DNA of 64,000 nucleotides from Asticcacaulis sp. AC466 (GTDB lineage: Bacteria; Pseudomonadota; Alphaproteobacteria; Caulobacterales; Caulobacteraceae): contig NZ_AWGE01000017.1 in the NCBI RefSeq assembly GCF_000495815.1, forward strand, positions 62,001-126,000. Direction: 5' to 3'. A model generated the notes under the pieces. That model did no database searches. It was not told the DNA's origin and saw nothing but the letters and a program-made list of their open reading frames with translations. Positions 18,288 through 26,618 of this stretch are shown here, one piece after another; within the stretch, counting starts at the first letter, position 1, and the number at the start of each line of letters is the position of its first letter. The position numbers were made by a program, and so were the translations under genes.

Positions 18288-19166
18288 ATGCTCGAACATA
18301 AGAAATCTAACCCGCTCATTGCTCTGCTTGGCGCTGCTGCGCTGCTCATGAGCGCTCCCGCTATGGCCGCCACCTCCGCGGCCCCGGCTGCAGCCACTCC
18401 GGCTGCCACGGCTCCGGCAGCTACCGATGCGACCACCGACAGCAGCGAAAGCTCGGCCGCCGCTCCGGCGCACGTCAACGCCAACGTCGATTTCGTATCG
18501 ATGTTCATGGGCGCCACCATCGTCGTTAAGCTGGTCATGATCCTGCTGGCCGTCTGTTCGGTCATCTCCTGGATCCTCTTGGTCATGAAGATGATGGACT
18601 TCGGTTCGCTCAACCGCGTCACCACGAACTTCCTGGAAGCCTACCGTGGCGCCCGCTCGATCGCCGACATCAATCGCATCTCGGTTTCGGACGAATTCGC
18701 TGGTAATCCGCTGGCCGACATGGCCGCTGTGGCCACCGAAGAAGTTCAGCTGTCCAAGCAAGCCGGTCTGTCGATCTCGGGCGAACACCGCGACGCCACC
18801 CTGCATCGCGCTGAAGCTTCGGTTAACGCCGTTCAGGTCGGCCTGGCCAAGCGCCTTTCGGGTGGTCTGTCCTTCCTGGCTTCGGTCGGTTCGACGGGTC
18901 CGTTCATCGGTCTGTTCGGTACCGTTTACGGCATCATGAACTCCTTCATCGGTATCGCCCAGTCGCACACGACCAACCTGGCCGTCGTCGCCCCGGGTAT
19001 CGCCGAAGCCCTTATGGCTACCGGCCTGGGCCTGATCGCCGCTATCCCGGCCGTTGTCATGTACAACATCTTCAACCAGTCGATCACCAACTACGGCACG
19101 CGTTCGGAACAATTCGTTTCTGAACTGATGAACTCCCTGTCGCGTCAACTCGACAAAGGGGCGTAA
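18288..19166 (+). CDS. exbB: ExbB, TonB-system proton channel subunit
   Basis: 292 residues from ATG 18288; AGGA is at 18273-18276. It opens with a signal peptide (LIALLGAAALLMSAPAMAA) and an Ala/Pro/Thr-rich periplasmic segment, then a MotA/TolQ/ExbB domain with three membrane helices. Typical pieces are LASVGSTGPFIGLFGTVYGIMNSFIGI and APGIAEALMATGLGLIAAIPAVV. The N-terminal extension matches the long ExbB type. It forms with ExbD the proton-driven motor that energises TonB. exbD starts five bases after its stop. Confidence 0.95.
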   Translation: MLEHKKSNPLIALLGAAALLMSAPAMAATSAAPAAATPAATAPAATDATTDSSESSAAAPAHVNANVDFVSMFMGATIVVKLVMILLAVCSVISWILLVMKMMDFGSLNRVTTNFLEAYRGARSIADINRISVSDEFAGNPLADMAAVATEEVQLSKQAGLSISGEHRDATLHRAEASVNAVQVGLAKRLSGGLSFLASVGSTGPFIGLFGTVYGIMNSFIGIAQSHTTNLAVVAPGIAEALMATGLGLIAAIPAVVMYNIFNQSITNYGTRSEQFVSELMNSLSRQLDKGA

Positions 19167-19171
19167 GTAGT

Positions 19172-19606
19172 ATGGGAGCCAAGCTATCAGGTGGTGGCGG
19201 CTCGAAGTTTCACGTCGAGGCCAACGCGGAAATCAACGTTACGCCGTTCGTCGACGTTATGCTGGTTCTGCTGATTATCTTCATGGTGGCGGCGCCGCTC
19301 GCCACTGTGTCGGTCGAAGTGAACCTGCCTCCGGCAGTCGCCAAGCCAATCCAAAACCCGCCGAAACCCGTTTACATCTCGATTACTAAAGATGCAGACG
19401 TGTATATCGCTAACGATCGTACGTCGCTCGATACCCTTGGGGATGATCTCAAGAAGGCAGTCGGTCAACGTAACCCCGAAGAAGAACGTATTTTCATCCG
19501 TGCCGACAAGAAGACGCGCTATGCCGAATTCATGAAGGTGATGAATAAGCTGCAGGACAATGGTTTCTACAGCGTCGCTCTTCAAGGCGAAGACGACGCT
19601 AAGTAA
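19172..19606 (+). CDS. exbD: ExbD, TonB-system proton channel subunit
   Basis: 144 residues with one N-terminal membrane helix containing the essential Asp: INVTPFVDVMLVLLIIFMV. The periplasmic domain has the usual end pattern (RADKKTRYAEFMKVMNKLQDNGFYSVAL). It works with ExbB in the inner membrane. It is the second gene of exbB-exbD-tonB, with tonB 12 nt downstream. Confidence 0.95.
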   Translation: MGAKLSGGGGSKFHVEANAEINVTPFVDVMLVLLIIFMVAAPLATVSVEVNLPPAVAKPIQNPPKPVYISITKDADVYIANDRTSLDTLGDDLKKAVGQRNPEEERIFIRADKKTRYAEFMKVMNKLQDNGFYSVALQGEDDAK

Positions 19607-19618
19607 GAGGGTCTATTT

Positions 19619-20329
19619 ATGGAAGAAACACCCCATAGGAAACGGGACCCGATTCTTGATCCGCCCGAGAACAAAGGTATTCCACCTTCGCTCTGGGCCG
19701 GGATCGGCGTAGCCGTTGCCCTGCACCTGGGTCTTGCCTACTACTTCCTTCAGGCCAGGTTTGAACTGAAGGAAGTGAAATACACGGACGAAAAGGTCAA
19801 CGTGGATCTGGTGGCGCCGCCACCACCGCCACCGCCGCCTCCCCCTCCGCCGCCGCCGACCAAACTGCCGCCGCCCCCCGTGGTTCAGCCGCGTGAGACG
19901 CCGCCAGTACCGAGTGTAACACCGCCGCCGCCGATTCCGGTGCCGCCTGTGCCAATCGAGAAAAAGGTCGAATATTCGGCGCCTCCGGCCGTAATGAATA
20001 CCGGTGAACCGCCCCCCGTGGCGCCTCCTGGTCCGCGTTATGTGTCCGGTGAGTGGAGCTACCCCGGCTCTAACGAAATGGCCAGTTCCTATCCGGATCG
20101 CGCCGCGAATGACGAAGTTGAAGGCACGGTCACGATCGACTGTACCATCAGCACGGCCGGTCGGGTCACGGGTTGCAATATCATAAGCGAAAGCCCCAAG
20201 GGCTATGGCTTCGGTGCCGCAACTGTGAAGCTGTTCGTCAAGTATGCGAAGGTCAAGCCGAGTTCAGTCGGTGGCGAACTTCGCGATGGCGACCGGAAGA
20301 AGTTCACCTACAAGTGGGTTCTGGGCTAA
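19619..20329 (+). CDS. tonB: TonB energy transducer (first copy)
   Basis: 236 residues: one membrane helix (about 24-43), then a long proline-rich spacer that includes an uninterrupted run of 14 prolines, and a C-terminal TonB domain (VEGTVTIDCTISTAGRVTGCNIISESPKGYGFGAATVKLF). TonB carries energy from ExbBD across the periplasm to outer-membrane receptors. Its position in the exbBD operon and the following terminator show it is the dedicated partner. No receptor gene lies in this window. Confidence 0.95.
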   Translation: MEETPHRKRDPILDPPENKGIPPSLWAGIGVAVALHLGLAYYFLQARFELKEVKYTDEKVNVDLVAPPPPPPPPPPPPPPTKLPPPPVVQPRETPPVPSVTPPPPIPVPPVPIEKKVEYSAPPAVMNTGEPPPVAPPGPRYVSGEWSYPGSNEMASSYPDRAANDEVEGTVTIDCTISTAGRVTGCNIISESPKGYGFGAATVKLFVKYAKVKPSSVGGELRDGDRKKFTYKWVLG

Positions 20330-20356
20330 GCCATAGAATTCGCAGCGAATGAAAAA

Positions 20357-20389
20357 GCGTCCCGCATGGAAATGCGGGGCGTTTTTTTT
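20357..20389 (+). terminator. Rho-independent terminator of exbB-exbD-tonB
   Basis: GCGTCCCGCAT and ATGCGGGGCGT form a long stem with a four-base loop, followed by a run of T. It sits about 30 nt after the tonB stop. Confidence 0.9.
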
Positions 20390-20426
20390 ATACACTAAGC
20401 TACCCCATATCTGAGAACGGGTTGCA

Positions 20427-20446
20427 TTTTGACGGTTGCGTCAAAA
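20427..20446. promoter_or_regulatory. Perfect inverted repeat upstream of the second tonB
   Basis: TTTTGACG (20427-20434) and CGTCAAAA (20439-20446) are perfect 8-bp arms around GTTG. The element is about 140 nt before the second tonB and after a terminator, so it belongs to the new transcription unit. It has the look of an operator. The binding protein is unknown; it is not a Fur box. Confidence 0.45.
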
Positions 20447-20587
20447 GCGGGGTGGTAGTATGCTCCTGTACAATAAGAAAAGTAATAAGCCGGACTTTTG
20501 ATGCAGGCGTGTACAGTTCTGTGTTGTTTGCTAGGCAGGACTGTAATCCCCTCTGCGTGATATCTTTAATCATGGAGGAGATTTATT

Positions 20588-21289
20588 ATGATCGATACGG
20601 TTCCAAGTTTTCGCTCGCCTCTTTTTGACGATGCAAAGCCCAAAAAGCTGCCTGCATCCTTTTATTGGGGGCTTCTGTTTGCCGTATTGCTACATCTGGC
20701 TTTGCTCTACTATTTCTTCAGTCAGACTTTTAGTCTGATGCCGGTGGAAACTGTGCCGGAAGGGCCGATCTATACCGTTGAGATTTTGCCCATGCCGAAG
20801 CCGCCCACGCCCACGCAGCAACAGCCGCCGGCGAGCCGGGTTGTGATTCATGATCCTGTCAAAGCGCCGCCCACTACGGTTGAAACCCTGCCGGTGCAGC
20901 CGTCAACGGACGCCAAGGTAGAAAGCGGCCCGGTAAGTCCGCCCACGTTGCAGCCCACCATAACGGGCGGCACGGACGTAAAGCCGGTTCCGGCGCCGGC
21001 AGTTGTGCACGCCCGCTGGACTCGCTTTCCAGATGCTGCTGCCCTGAGCGACTATTATCCCGAAAAGGCAGCAATGGCTGAAGTGGAAGGCACGGCCATC
21101 GTGGAATGCACGGTCCTTGACAAGGCCGGCCGCGTGGCCTGCACCCCGCTGTCCGAAACACCAGGGAACTATGGCTTCGGCAAGGCGACGGTTCGCATGG
21201 TTCAGGAGAAGGGGCGGGTGGATACGACCCAAGGAGATATCGCGGTGGGCGCCAAGCTGCGGGCCAGCATCAAATGGACCCTTGGTTAA
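20588..21289 (+). CDS. TonB energy transducer (second copy)
   Basis: 233 residues with the same plan as the first copy: membrane helix (about 20-40), Pro/Val/Thr-rich spacer and TonB C-terminal domain (VEGTAIVECTVLDKAGRVACTPLSETPGNYGFGKATVRMV). The spacer is less proline-pure than in the first copy. AGGAGA lies about 8 nt before the ATG. It has its own upstream region and terminator, so it can be expressed separately while probably sharing ExbBD. Confidence 0.93.
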   Translation: MIDTVPSFRSPLFDDAKPKKLPASFYWGLLFAVLLHLALLYYFFSQTFSLMPVETVPEGPIYTVEILPMPKPPTPTQQQPPASRVVIHDPVKAPPTTVETLPVQPSTDAKVESGPVSPPTLQPTITGGTDVKPVPAPAVVHARWTRFPDAAALSDYYPEKAAMAEVEGTAIVECTVLDKAGRVACTPLSETPGNYGFGKATVRMVQEKGRVDTTQGDIAVGAKLRASIKWTLG

Positions 21290-21312
21290 GCTGATAGCTT
21301 CGGGAATAGAGT

Positions 21313-21357
21313 AATATATCCCGGACGTGCGATGGGTGCGTTCGGGATATTATTTTT
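21313..21357 (+). terminator. Terminator after the second tonB
   Basis: ATATCCCGGACG (21315-21326) pairs with CGTTCGGGATAT (21339-21350), one G-U pair, and is followed by TATTTTT. It separates the second tonB from the M48 protease gene. Confidence 0.8.
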
Positions 21358-21409
21358 GGATGTATCAGGTTAGACATAATCAAAGTGCCAATCTAACCCA
21401 GGATGACCT

Positions 21410-22168
21410 ATGACGCGCTATCTGACTCTCTCCCTGACGGCTTCCGTCTTGCTCTCTTCGACCCTTGCACTGGGCGGCTGCGAAACCAATGAAGCGCTCG
21501 GCCGGTCGCAATTGCTGCTTGTTAACGATTCGGCGCTGGAACAGCAAGCCGCGTCTGCGTGGCAGCAGCAGTTGGCGACGGCCAAGATCTCGCACGATCC
21601 GGCGTTGAACAAGCGTATCCAAACGGTTGGAGGGCGTATCACGGCGGTATCCGGCATTCCCGGCACCTGGGAATATGTCCTCTTCGACGACCCTCAGCCC
21701 AATGCCTTCGTCATTCCGGGTAATAAGGTCGGCGTCAATACCGGACTGTTCAAGGTCGTGAATACGGATGACCAATTGGCCGCGGTTATCGGTCATGAGA
21801 CGGGCCACGTTATCGCGCACCATGCGGCCGAACGAGCTTCGCAGCAGATGGCGACCCAGGCTGGCCTGGAAATCGCTACGGGCGTGACCAAAGGGAATGT
21901 TCAAAAAGCGATATCGAACTATGGTGGGCTGGGTGCGCAGGTCGGCTTGCTTCTGCCCTATTCTCGTAAGCACGAATCGGAGGCGGACCGCATCGGTGTC
22001 GATTTGATGGTCAAAGCTGGTTATCGCCCCGGCGCGGCGGTCGAAGTCTGGCAGAATATGCAGGCTCTCAATAGTGGCGCGCCCTCTGAGATCCTATCGA
22101 CACACCCTTCGGACAAGACACGTATCAGCGATCTGCAAGCCTATATTGCCGCTAGGGGCTACAAGTAG
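21410..22168 (+). CDS. M48 family zinc metalloprotease lipoprotein
   Basis: 252 residues with a lipoprotein signal peptide (lipobox LGGC, Cys24). The zinc site is HETGH (129-133) with the third ligand Glu191 in HESEADRIG. This is the BepA/LoiP/YcaL-like M48 layout without a TPR domain, so a periplasmic protease anchored in a membrane, probably acting in outer-membrane protein quality control. It has its own gap before and a tRNA gene after. Confidence 0.92.
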   Translation: MTRYLTLSLTASVLLSSTLALGGCETNEALGRSQLLLVNDSALEQQAASAWQQQLATAKISHDPALNKRIQTVGGRITAVSGIPGTWEYVLFDDPQPNAFVIPGNKVGVNTGLFKVVNTDDQLAAVIGHETGHVIAHHAAERASQQMATQAGLEIATGVTKGNVQKAISNYGGLGAQVGLLLPYSRKHESEADRIGVDLMVKAGYRPGAAVEVWQNMQALNSGAPSEILSTHPSDKTRISDLQAYIAARGYK

Positions 22169-22353
22169 GCGAGGGTGTGCATTGAACGGGCGATGCGCTC
22201 ACAATCCGGTCCGAAGCTTGAGGTGTGGCGTTGGCTGAGCGGGATTGTCGCCGAATGGTCCAAAGCGATTTCACAAGAATTGCGTCGTTTATGACTTTAA
22301 GGGCTTGATCACGGGGCCGCGCCATATTAGAGGATGGCCCCTCGCGATAGCGT

Positions 22354-22429
22354 GCCGCCTTAGCTCACTTGGTAGAGCGCCAGATTGTGGCTCTGGAGGT
22401 AGCTGGTTCGAAACCAGCAGGCGGTACCA
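22354..22429 (+). tRNA. tRNA-His (anticodon GTG)
   Basis: A full 76-nt cloverleaf with encoded CCA (22427-22429). Stems: acceptor GCCGCCT/AGGCGGT, D GCTC/GAGC, anticodon CCAGA/TCTGG, T GCTGG/CCAGC. The anticodon GTG is at 22387-22389. The base before position 1 is T and the discriminator is A73, so the usual G-1:C73 identity pair of tRNA-His is absent. That is the known condition in many alphaproteobacteria. Confidence 0.97.
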
Positions 22430-22517
22430 TCGCGGCAGTTCCGGTTCCTAACCGTTTTTCTCCCAAATGCCATATTGCCGCATGGCGCCGCGTCGCGGAA
22501 TCGCTTAGGTCACAGCC

Positions 22518-23549
22518 ATGGCGCAAACCTCATCTCATTCTTTTATCGTCGTCGGCGCGGGCATTGTCGGCCTGGTTATTGCCGTCGCGGCGCAGGGCCG
22601 GGGCCACGCGGTTACGCTTATTGCCCGTGACGAAGCACGGGATACGGCGTCTGGCGTTGCAGCGGGTATGATCGCGCCCGCATTAGAGGCCCTGGCCGAA
22701 GCGGATCAAATACATGGATACCGTCGCTTGAAAGCGGCGCAGGCGGCGTGGGTTTATTTCGATGACCTATGGCCCGAAGCGGTGCGTAAGGCTCTGGCGG
22801 CGGCGCGAAATGCCAGTCAAAGCGTTTATGTGTCGGCAGGTACGACCACCGACGTCGCCGCCAGTCTCGATGCGATGGGGGCCGCCTACACCCAAACGGG
22901 TGTTGAACTTCGCATCGGCGACGACTGGCTGGTCGAGGCGGAGGCCACGATGGCGGCCTTAAAAGCGCAGTTTCTGGCGACGGGCGGCCGCTTCGTGGCC
23001 GGCGAAGTGATCCGTGCGACAGCGCATTCGGTTCAGGTCGCTGGCGGAGACATCCGTCATGCCGATCATGTTGTCGTTGCCGCGGGTTTCGACGCGCAGA
23101 AACTGGCGGCTGACATACCCAGCCTTCAAGTCCTTGAGCCCATAAAGGGGCACCTCCTTGATGTTCCCGGACGCGGCGCTACGGGTGTCTTGCGCTCACC
23201 GCGTGGCTATCTCGCGGACTATGGCCGTGTGGCCAAGTTCGGCGCATCGATGCAACCGGGTCGGTCCGATCGCGAGGTCGAACCTGGTATTGTCGCTGAC
23301 CTGAAGGCACGCGCAGAGGGTATGGGCATCGGGTTGCCGGATGACGTCACACCACGTACCGGCGTGCGGGCCGCTACTCCGGACGGATGGCCGTTGATTG
23401 GCCGTGATAAGGCTTCCGGCGTGTTTGTGGCCGTGGGTATGCGTCGCAACGGCTATATATTTGCGCCATTTGCCGCCAAGATCATACTGGCGCTTGTCGA
23501 GCAGCGCGACGGCGCCGATGATGGCCTATACAGGCCTGATCGCTTCTGA
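22518..23549 (+). CDS. FAD-dependent oxidoreductase (D-amino-acid oxidase/DadA-like fold)
   Basis: 343 residues. The FAD-binding GAGIVG is at residues 13-18, and the C-terminal DAO pattern RTGVRAATPDGWPLIGRDKASGVFVAVGMRRNGYIFAPFAA is clear. Size and ending resemble glycine oxidase ThiO and DadA-type amine oxidases. Because no thiamine genes are nearby, the substrate is left open. It is cytoplasmic with no signal peptide. Confidence 0.85.
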   Translation: MAQTSSHSFIVVGAGIVGLVIAVAAQGRGHAVTLIARDEARDTASGVAAGMIAPALEALAEADQIHGYRRLKAAQAAWVYFDDLWPEAVRKALAAARNASQSVYVSAGTTTDVAASLDAMGAAYTQTGVELRIGDDWLVEAEATMAALKAQFLATGGRFVAGEVIRATAHSVQVAGGDIRHADHVVVAAGFDAQKLAADIPSLQVLEPIKGHLLDVPGRGATGVLRSPRGYLADYGRVAKFGASMQPGRSDREVEPGIVADLKARAEGMGIGLPDDVTPRTGVRAATPDGWPLIGRDKASGVFVAVGMRRNGYIFAPFAAKIILALVEQRDGADDGLYRPDRF

Positions 23550-23560
23550 TATTTCAGGAA

Positions 23561-23576
23561 TTAAACGCATGTTAAC
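23561..23576 (+). promoter_or_regulatory. CtrA box upstream of the transglycosylase gene
   Basis: TTAA (23561-23564), seven bases, TTAAC (23572-23576) is an exact match to the Caulobacter CtrA consensus TTAA-N7-TTAAC. It is 41 nt before the start codon at 23617. CtrA controls flagellar, pilus and division genes in this group, so cell-cycle control of the downstream gene is likely. Confidence 0.7.
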
Positions 23577-23580
23577 CATA

Positions 23581-23603
23581 TATGCGGCAAAATTTGCCGC
23601 ATA
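23581..23603. promoter_or_regulatory. 23-bp perfect palindrome next to the ribosome site
   Basis: TATGCGGCAAA and TTTGCCGCATA are perfect 11-bp arms around a single A. It follows the CtrA box by four bases and abuts the AGAGG ribosome site of the transglycosylase gene. In DNA it could be a dimer-bound operator; in RNA the hairpin would lie directly against the ribosome site. The short T-run after it makes a terminator for the oxidoreductase gene a weaker option. Confidence 0.5.
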
Positions 23604-23616
23604 GAGGTTTTTAGTC

Positions 23617-24552
23617 ATGCGTACCTATATTGCCCCCGACACCCAGACCAACGCCTTGAACCGCACGGCGGATCAGGTGGTGCGCTCCGTCACGGGTGGC
23701 GCGCGCCAGGCCGGCAGTGGCGTTATGGGGGCCTTGCAACGGGCGGCTGAGGCAACAGGGGTTGATTTCAGCTACCTTGTCAAGACGGCGACGCGCGAAA
23801 GCTCTCTCAATCCAAACGCCAAGGCGCCGACCTCTTCAGCCGCAGGCCTGTTCCAGTTCATAGAGCAGACTTGGCTCGGCATGGTCAAGTCGCATGGCGC
23901 CAAGCACGGCTATGGCTCATATGCGGACCAGATATCGGTCGGTCGCGATGGCCGTTACCGCGTTGACAATCCGGTCGCACGTAAGCAGGTGCTGGGCCTT
24001 AGATATGACGCTAACGCCAGCGCCGTCATGGGCGCTGAACTGACGGCAGGTCATGCCGCCTACCTGAAGGGACGTATCGGCCGGGCTCCGAACCAGGGTG
24101 AGCTATATGTGGCGCATTTTCTGGGGGCTGAAGGCGCCGCTGACTTGATCAATGCCAGTCAGACGCGCCCCTCGGCGGTCGCGGCTAATCTGTTTCCCGC
24201 CGCGGCGCGTGCTAACAAAAGCATTTTTTACAACCATGGTCATGCGTTGACCGTGACCGACGTCGTGGCCAATCTGACAAAGACGGGCGGTTCCGCGCCG
24301 GTAACAGTTCGCGAACTGGACCCGATCGAAGACGATGCGCCGAAAATCGCTAATCCCCTGATTGCCGCGCGTATGGACAAGGTGCGGGCTGATCAGGCGA
24401 TTCTCAGCCTTGTGTTCGGCACGGATACCAATCAGCAGGGCGCGCTGTTTACGACGCAACTGCTTTCGGCGTTCGGCCCGGAAGCGGACGACGGCGCAAG
24501 CAACGGCCGATCCAATCCCTATAGCCAGGCCTTTGGTGATCTGTCAGGCTGA
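23617..24552 (+). CDS. Lytic transglycosylase (SLT-like), probably CtrA-controlled
   Basis: 311 residues. The SLT core is seen at 45-180: catalytic Glu61 in TRESSLNPNA, then SAAGLFQFIEQTWLGM. After this the GELYVAHFLGAEGAADLI segment matches transglycosylases of the alphaproteobacterial flagellar/pilus type, but without the rest of a FlgJ. There is no obvious signal peptide. It cleaves peptidoglycan glycan strands, perhaps to make room for a polar machine. It converges with the hybrid kinase gene; the two ends overlap by nine bases. Confidence 0.85.
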   Translation: MRTYIAPDTQTNALNRTADQVVRSVTGGARQAGSGVMGALQRAAEATGVDFSYLVKTATRESSLNPNAKAPTSSAAGLFQFIEQTWLGMVKSHGAKHGYGSYADQISVGRDGRYRVDNPVARKQVLGLRYDANASAVMGAELTAGHAAYLKGRIGRAPNQGELYVAHFLGAEGAADLINASQTRPSAVAANLFPAAARANKSIFYNHGHALTVTDVVANLTKTGGSAPVTVRELDPIEDDAPKIANPLIAARMDKVRADQAILSLVFGTDTNQQGALFTTQLLSAFGPEADDGASNGRSNPYSQAFGDLSG

Positions 24553-26373
24553 GGCTGATGTCCGCGCAATAGCCCGGACCAAGGCCTCTCGACTGAGCGG
24601 CATCAATATTGATTTTACGCCAAGGCCGTCCAGGATTTCAGCCTGGTCACCATCCGGTAGCAGCGCCAATATGTCGAGCTTTGCGTTTGCCTGGGTATTG
24701 CGAAGGGTGTGTAGAAAGCTCTCCAGCCGGGCAAGATTTTCGGCATCATCCAGCGATTCGAACCCGCCCATACTGATCAGGCAAGCATCGACCGGGGCCT
24801 TTTTCGCCAGGGTTAGCGCCCGTTCGCGTGAGGTTGACGTCAGGCACTTATGGCCCAGGTGTTCCAGCATGTCGCGCAATTGCGCCGCGCGCAGACTGTC
24901 ATTGGATATCAGCAGCACCCGAAGGGAATGGTCGGCGGTCGTCTCTTCCGCGGTTTCTGGTTCATGCGGACGCGGTGGCGCGGAGGCCTTGGCATCGAAC
25001 GGCAAATCCAGCCAAAATTTCGAGCCGACGTCCAAGGTGCTTTGCGCGCCGGTGCGCCCCCCCATCAATTCGCTTAGCGAACGAGACAGGCTAAGGCCCA
25101 GACCGGCGCCCAAATGGCCGGATGAGGTCCGCAGGATACGGGCGTGTGGACGGAAGGCCTGTTCCAGTTCGTCATCGCTCAGGCCGGGACCTGAGTCGAC
25201 GACTTCGATGCGCAGGTAACCGTCGGACAAGGGGCAGAGTTTCAATTCGACGCGGCCCTGCTGCGTGTACAGCAGGGCGTTGCTGAGGAGGTGCGCTAAA
25301 ATCTGCTCGACACGGTGTTCGTCGCCGCGTACGGCGCCCTTTGCAGGCAGGGCCTGCGCGTTGTGGGTTAGGGTAAGCCCCTTGCTGCGCGCGAGGTCCG
25401 CGAACTGAGCCATCATGCGCTCGGCCAGCAGATCGATATCCAGTGCTTGCAGGTTCAACTCGATTTGCCCCGCGGCTGCGGTATCGTTGTCCAGTGTGGT
25501 GACCAGGATGGATTGCAGATGGGTCACTTCTGATAGGGCACTGTCTACATACTGACGCGGCGCGGGCGCACGCGTCAGGTGTGTGAGCCCCTGCAACAGA
25601 TTCTGTTCTATGCTTTTCAGGCCCGTCTGCACTTCCCGGGAGAGAGTTTCCATAAGGGCGATCTTGGCGTCATTGAGGACCTGAGTGTCGGCACGAGCGG
25701 CTTCGCGCTCGCGCGCGATTTCAAGCTGGCTGTTTTCCAGAAGATAGTGTTCCTGCATGTGACGGTTCAGTATAAAGCCCATGGCCAGCGCAAGCGCCAT
25801 CCCGCCGGTCATGAACCGGCTGATGTCGCCGTTTGGATATAGGTAATGCATGGCGAAGATCGGCCCTGCCGCAGCCAGCGGGCCCAGGATCAGCAGGCAC
25901 AGCAGCACAGGGGCGCTGAAAAATATTATGCCGACGGCGGCACCAGCGCAGATCATCAGCAGAAGTTCCGCATTATTGCCCGCAGCAGCCGTGCTCAGCG
26001 AAATGACCACCAGCGAAGCCGCCCAAAGCCCGCCGGCGAAAAACTGGCGCCGCTGACGCTCGCGGATCAGGGCGATGCGAATATCGGTGTCGGGGACAGG
26101 ATGGGTCGTCATGCGTTTGGCGGCCTGTGCCTTCATAACCATGAAGACGGTCCAGTTGAGCACGAACAGGGCAATGTAGATGGCCTGCAACCAACCGGGT
26201 ATGCTGACGGCAGCCGCCCAAAGGAATGGCGGTAATCCAATTCCGAAAAAGCCAAGTGCGTAGGGCGACAGGCGCCATTGCGCCAGCAAGCCATAGTCAA
26301 GAACGACCCACTCACGTGCGGTGCGGACGGGGGGAGAGATGGGGCGGGTCATATGCTTACTGGACGCGGTCAT
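24544..26373 (-). CDS. Membrane hybrid histidine kinase lacking both phospho-acceptor residues
   Basis: 609 residues: six or so membrane helices (about 32-205), a HisKA-like helical region (235-300), an ATPase domain (330-455) and a receiver-like domain (485-600). In the HisKA motif the His is Arg246 (LSREVQTG, codon at 25636-25638). The ATPase boxes look intact (HLLSNALLYT, DSGPGLS, GAGLGLSLS). In the receiver the acceptor Asp is replaced by Ser534 (ACLISMGGFE). It therefore cannot run a normal His-Asp relay and may work as an ATP-binding scaffold, as DivL does. The start ATG has no strong ribosome site. A divergent DUF2336 gene begins 245 bp away. Confidence 0.85.
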   Translation of the reverse strand: MTASSKHMTRPISPPVRTAREWVVLDYGLLAQWRLSPYALGFFGIGLPPFLWAAAVSIPGWLQAIYIALFVLNWTVFMVMKAQAAKRMTTHPVPDTDIRIALIRERQRRQFFAGGLWAASLVVISLSTAAAGNNAELLLMICAGAAVGIIFFSAPVLLCLLILGPLAAAGPIFAMHYLYPNGDISRFMTGGMALALAMGFILNRHMQEHYLLENSQLEIAREREAARADTQVLNDAKIALMETLSREVQTGLKSIEQNLLQGLTHLTRAPAPRQYVDSALSEVTHLQSILVTTLDNDTAAAGQIELNLQALDIDLLAERMMAQFADLARSKGLTLTHNAQALPAKGAVRGDEHRVEQILAHLLSNALLYTQQGRVELKLCPLSDGYLRIEVVDSGPGLSDDELEQAFRPHARILRTSSGHLGAGLGLSLSRSLSELMGGRTGAQSTLDVGSKFWLDLPFDAKASAPPRPHEPETAEETTADHSLRVLLISNDSLRAAQLRDMLEHLGHKCLTSTSRERALTLAKKAPVDACLISMGGFESLDDAENLARLESFLHTLRNTQANAKLDILALLPDGDQAEILDGLGVKSILMPLSREALVRAIARTSASA

Positions 26374-26618
26374 TCCGGCGAATGTAACCTATAGTCGTTG
26401 CCGCGCGGTTACTTCGGTCATCAATTCGGTCGGCAAAAAGTAAAAAACCGATATGATTTTGTTTCTCGTTTCGCAGCCATGTTTTGACAAGTCCAAAAAT
26501 ACAAAGGTTTACCCGGTCGAAGTTTTTTGCGTAGAACGCGTGGATACAGGCGTAATAAAGGTTTCGTTAGCTTTACAGCGCGACACTTGCACCCATTGTT
26601 TTGCAAGGATTCGCGATC

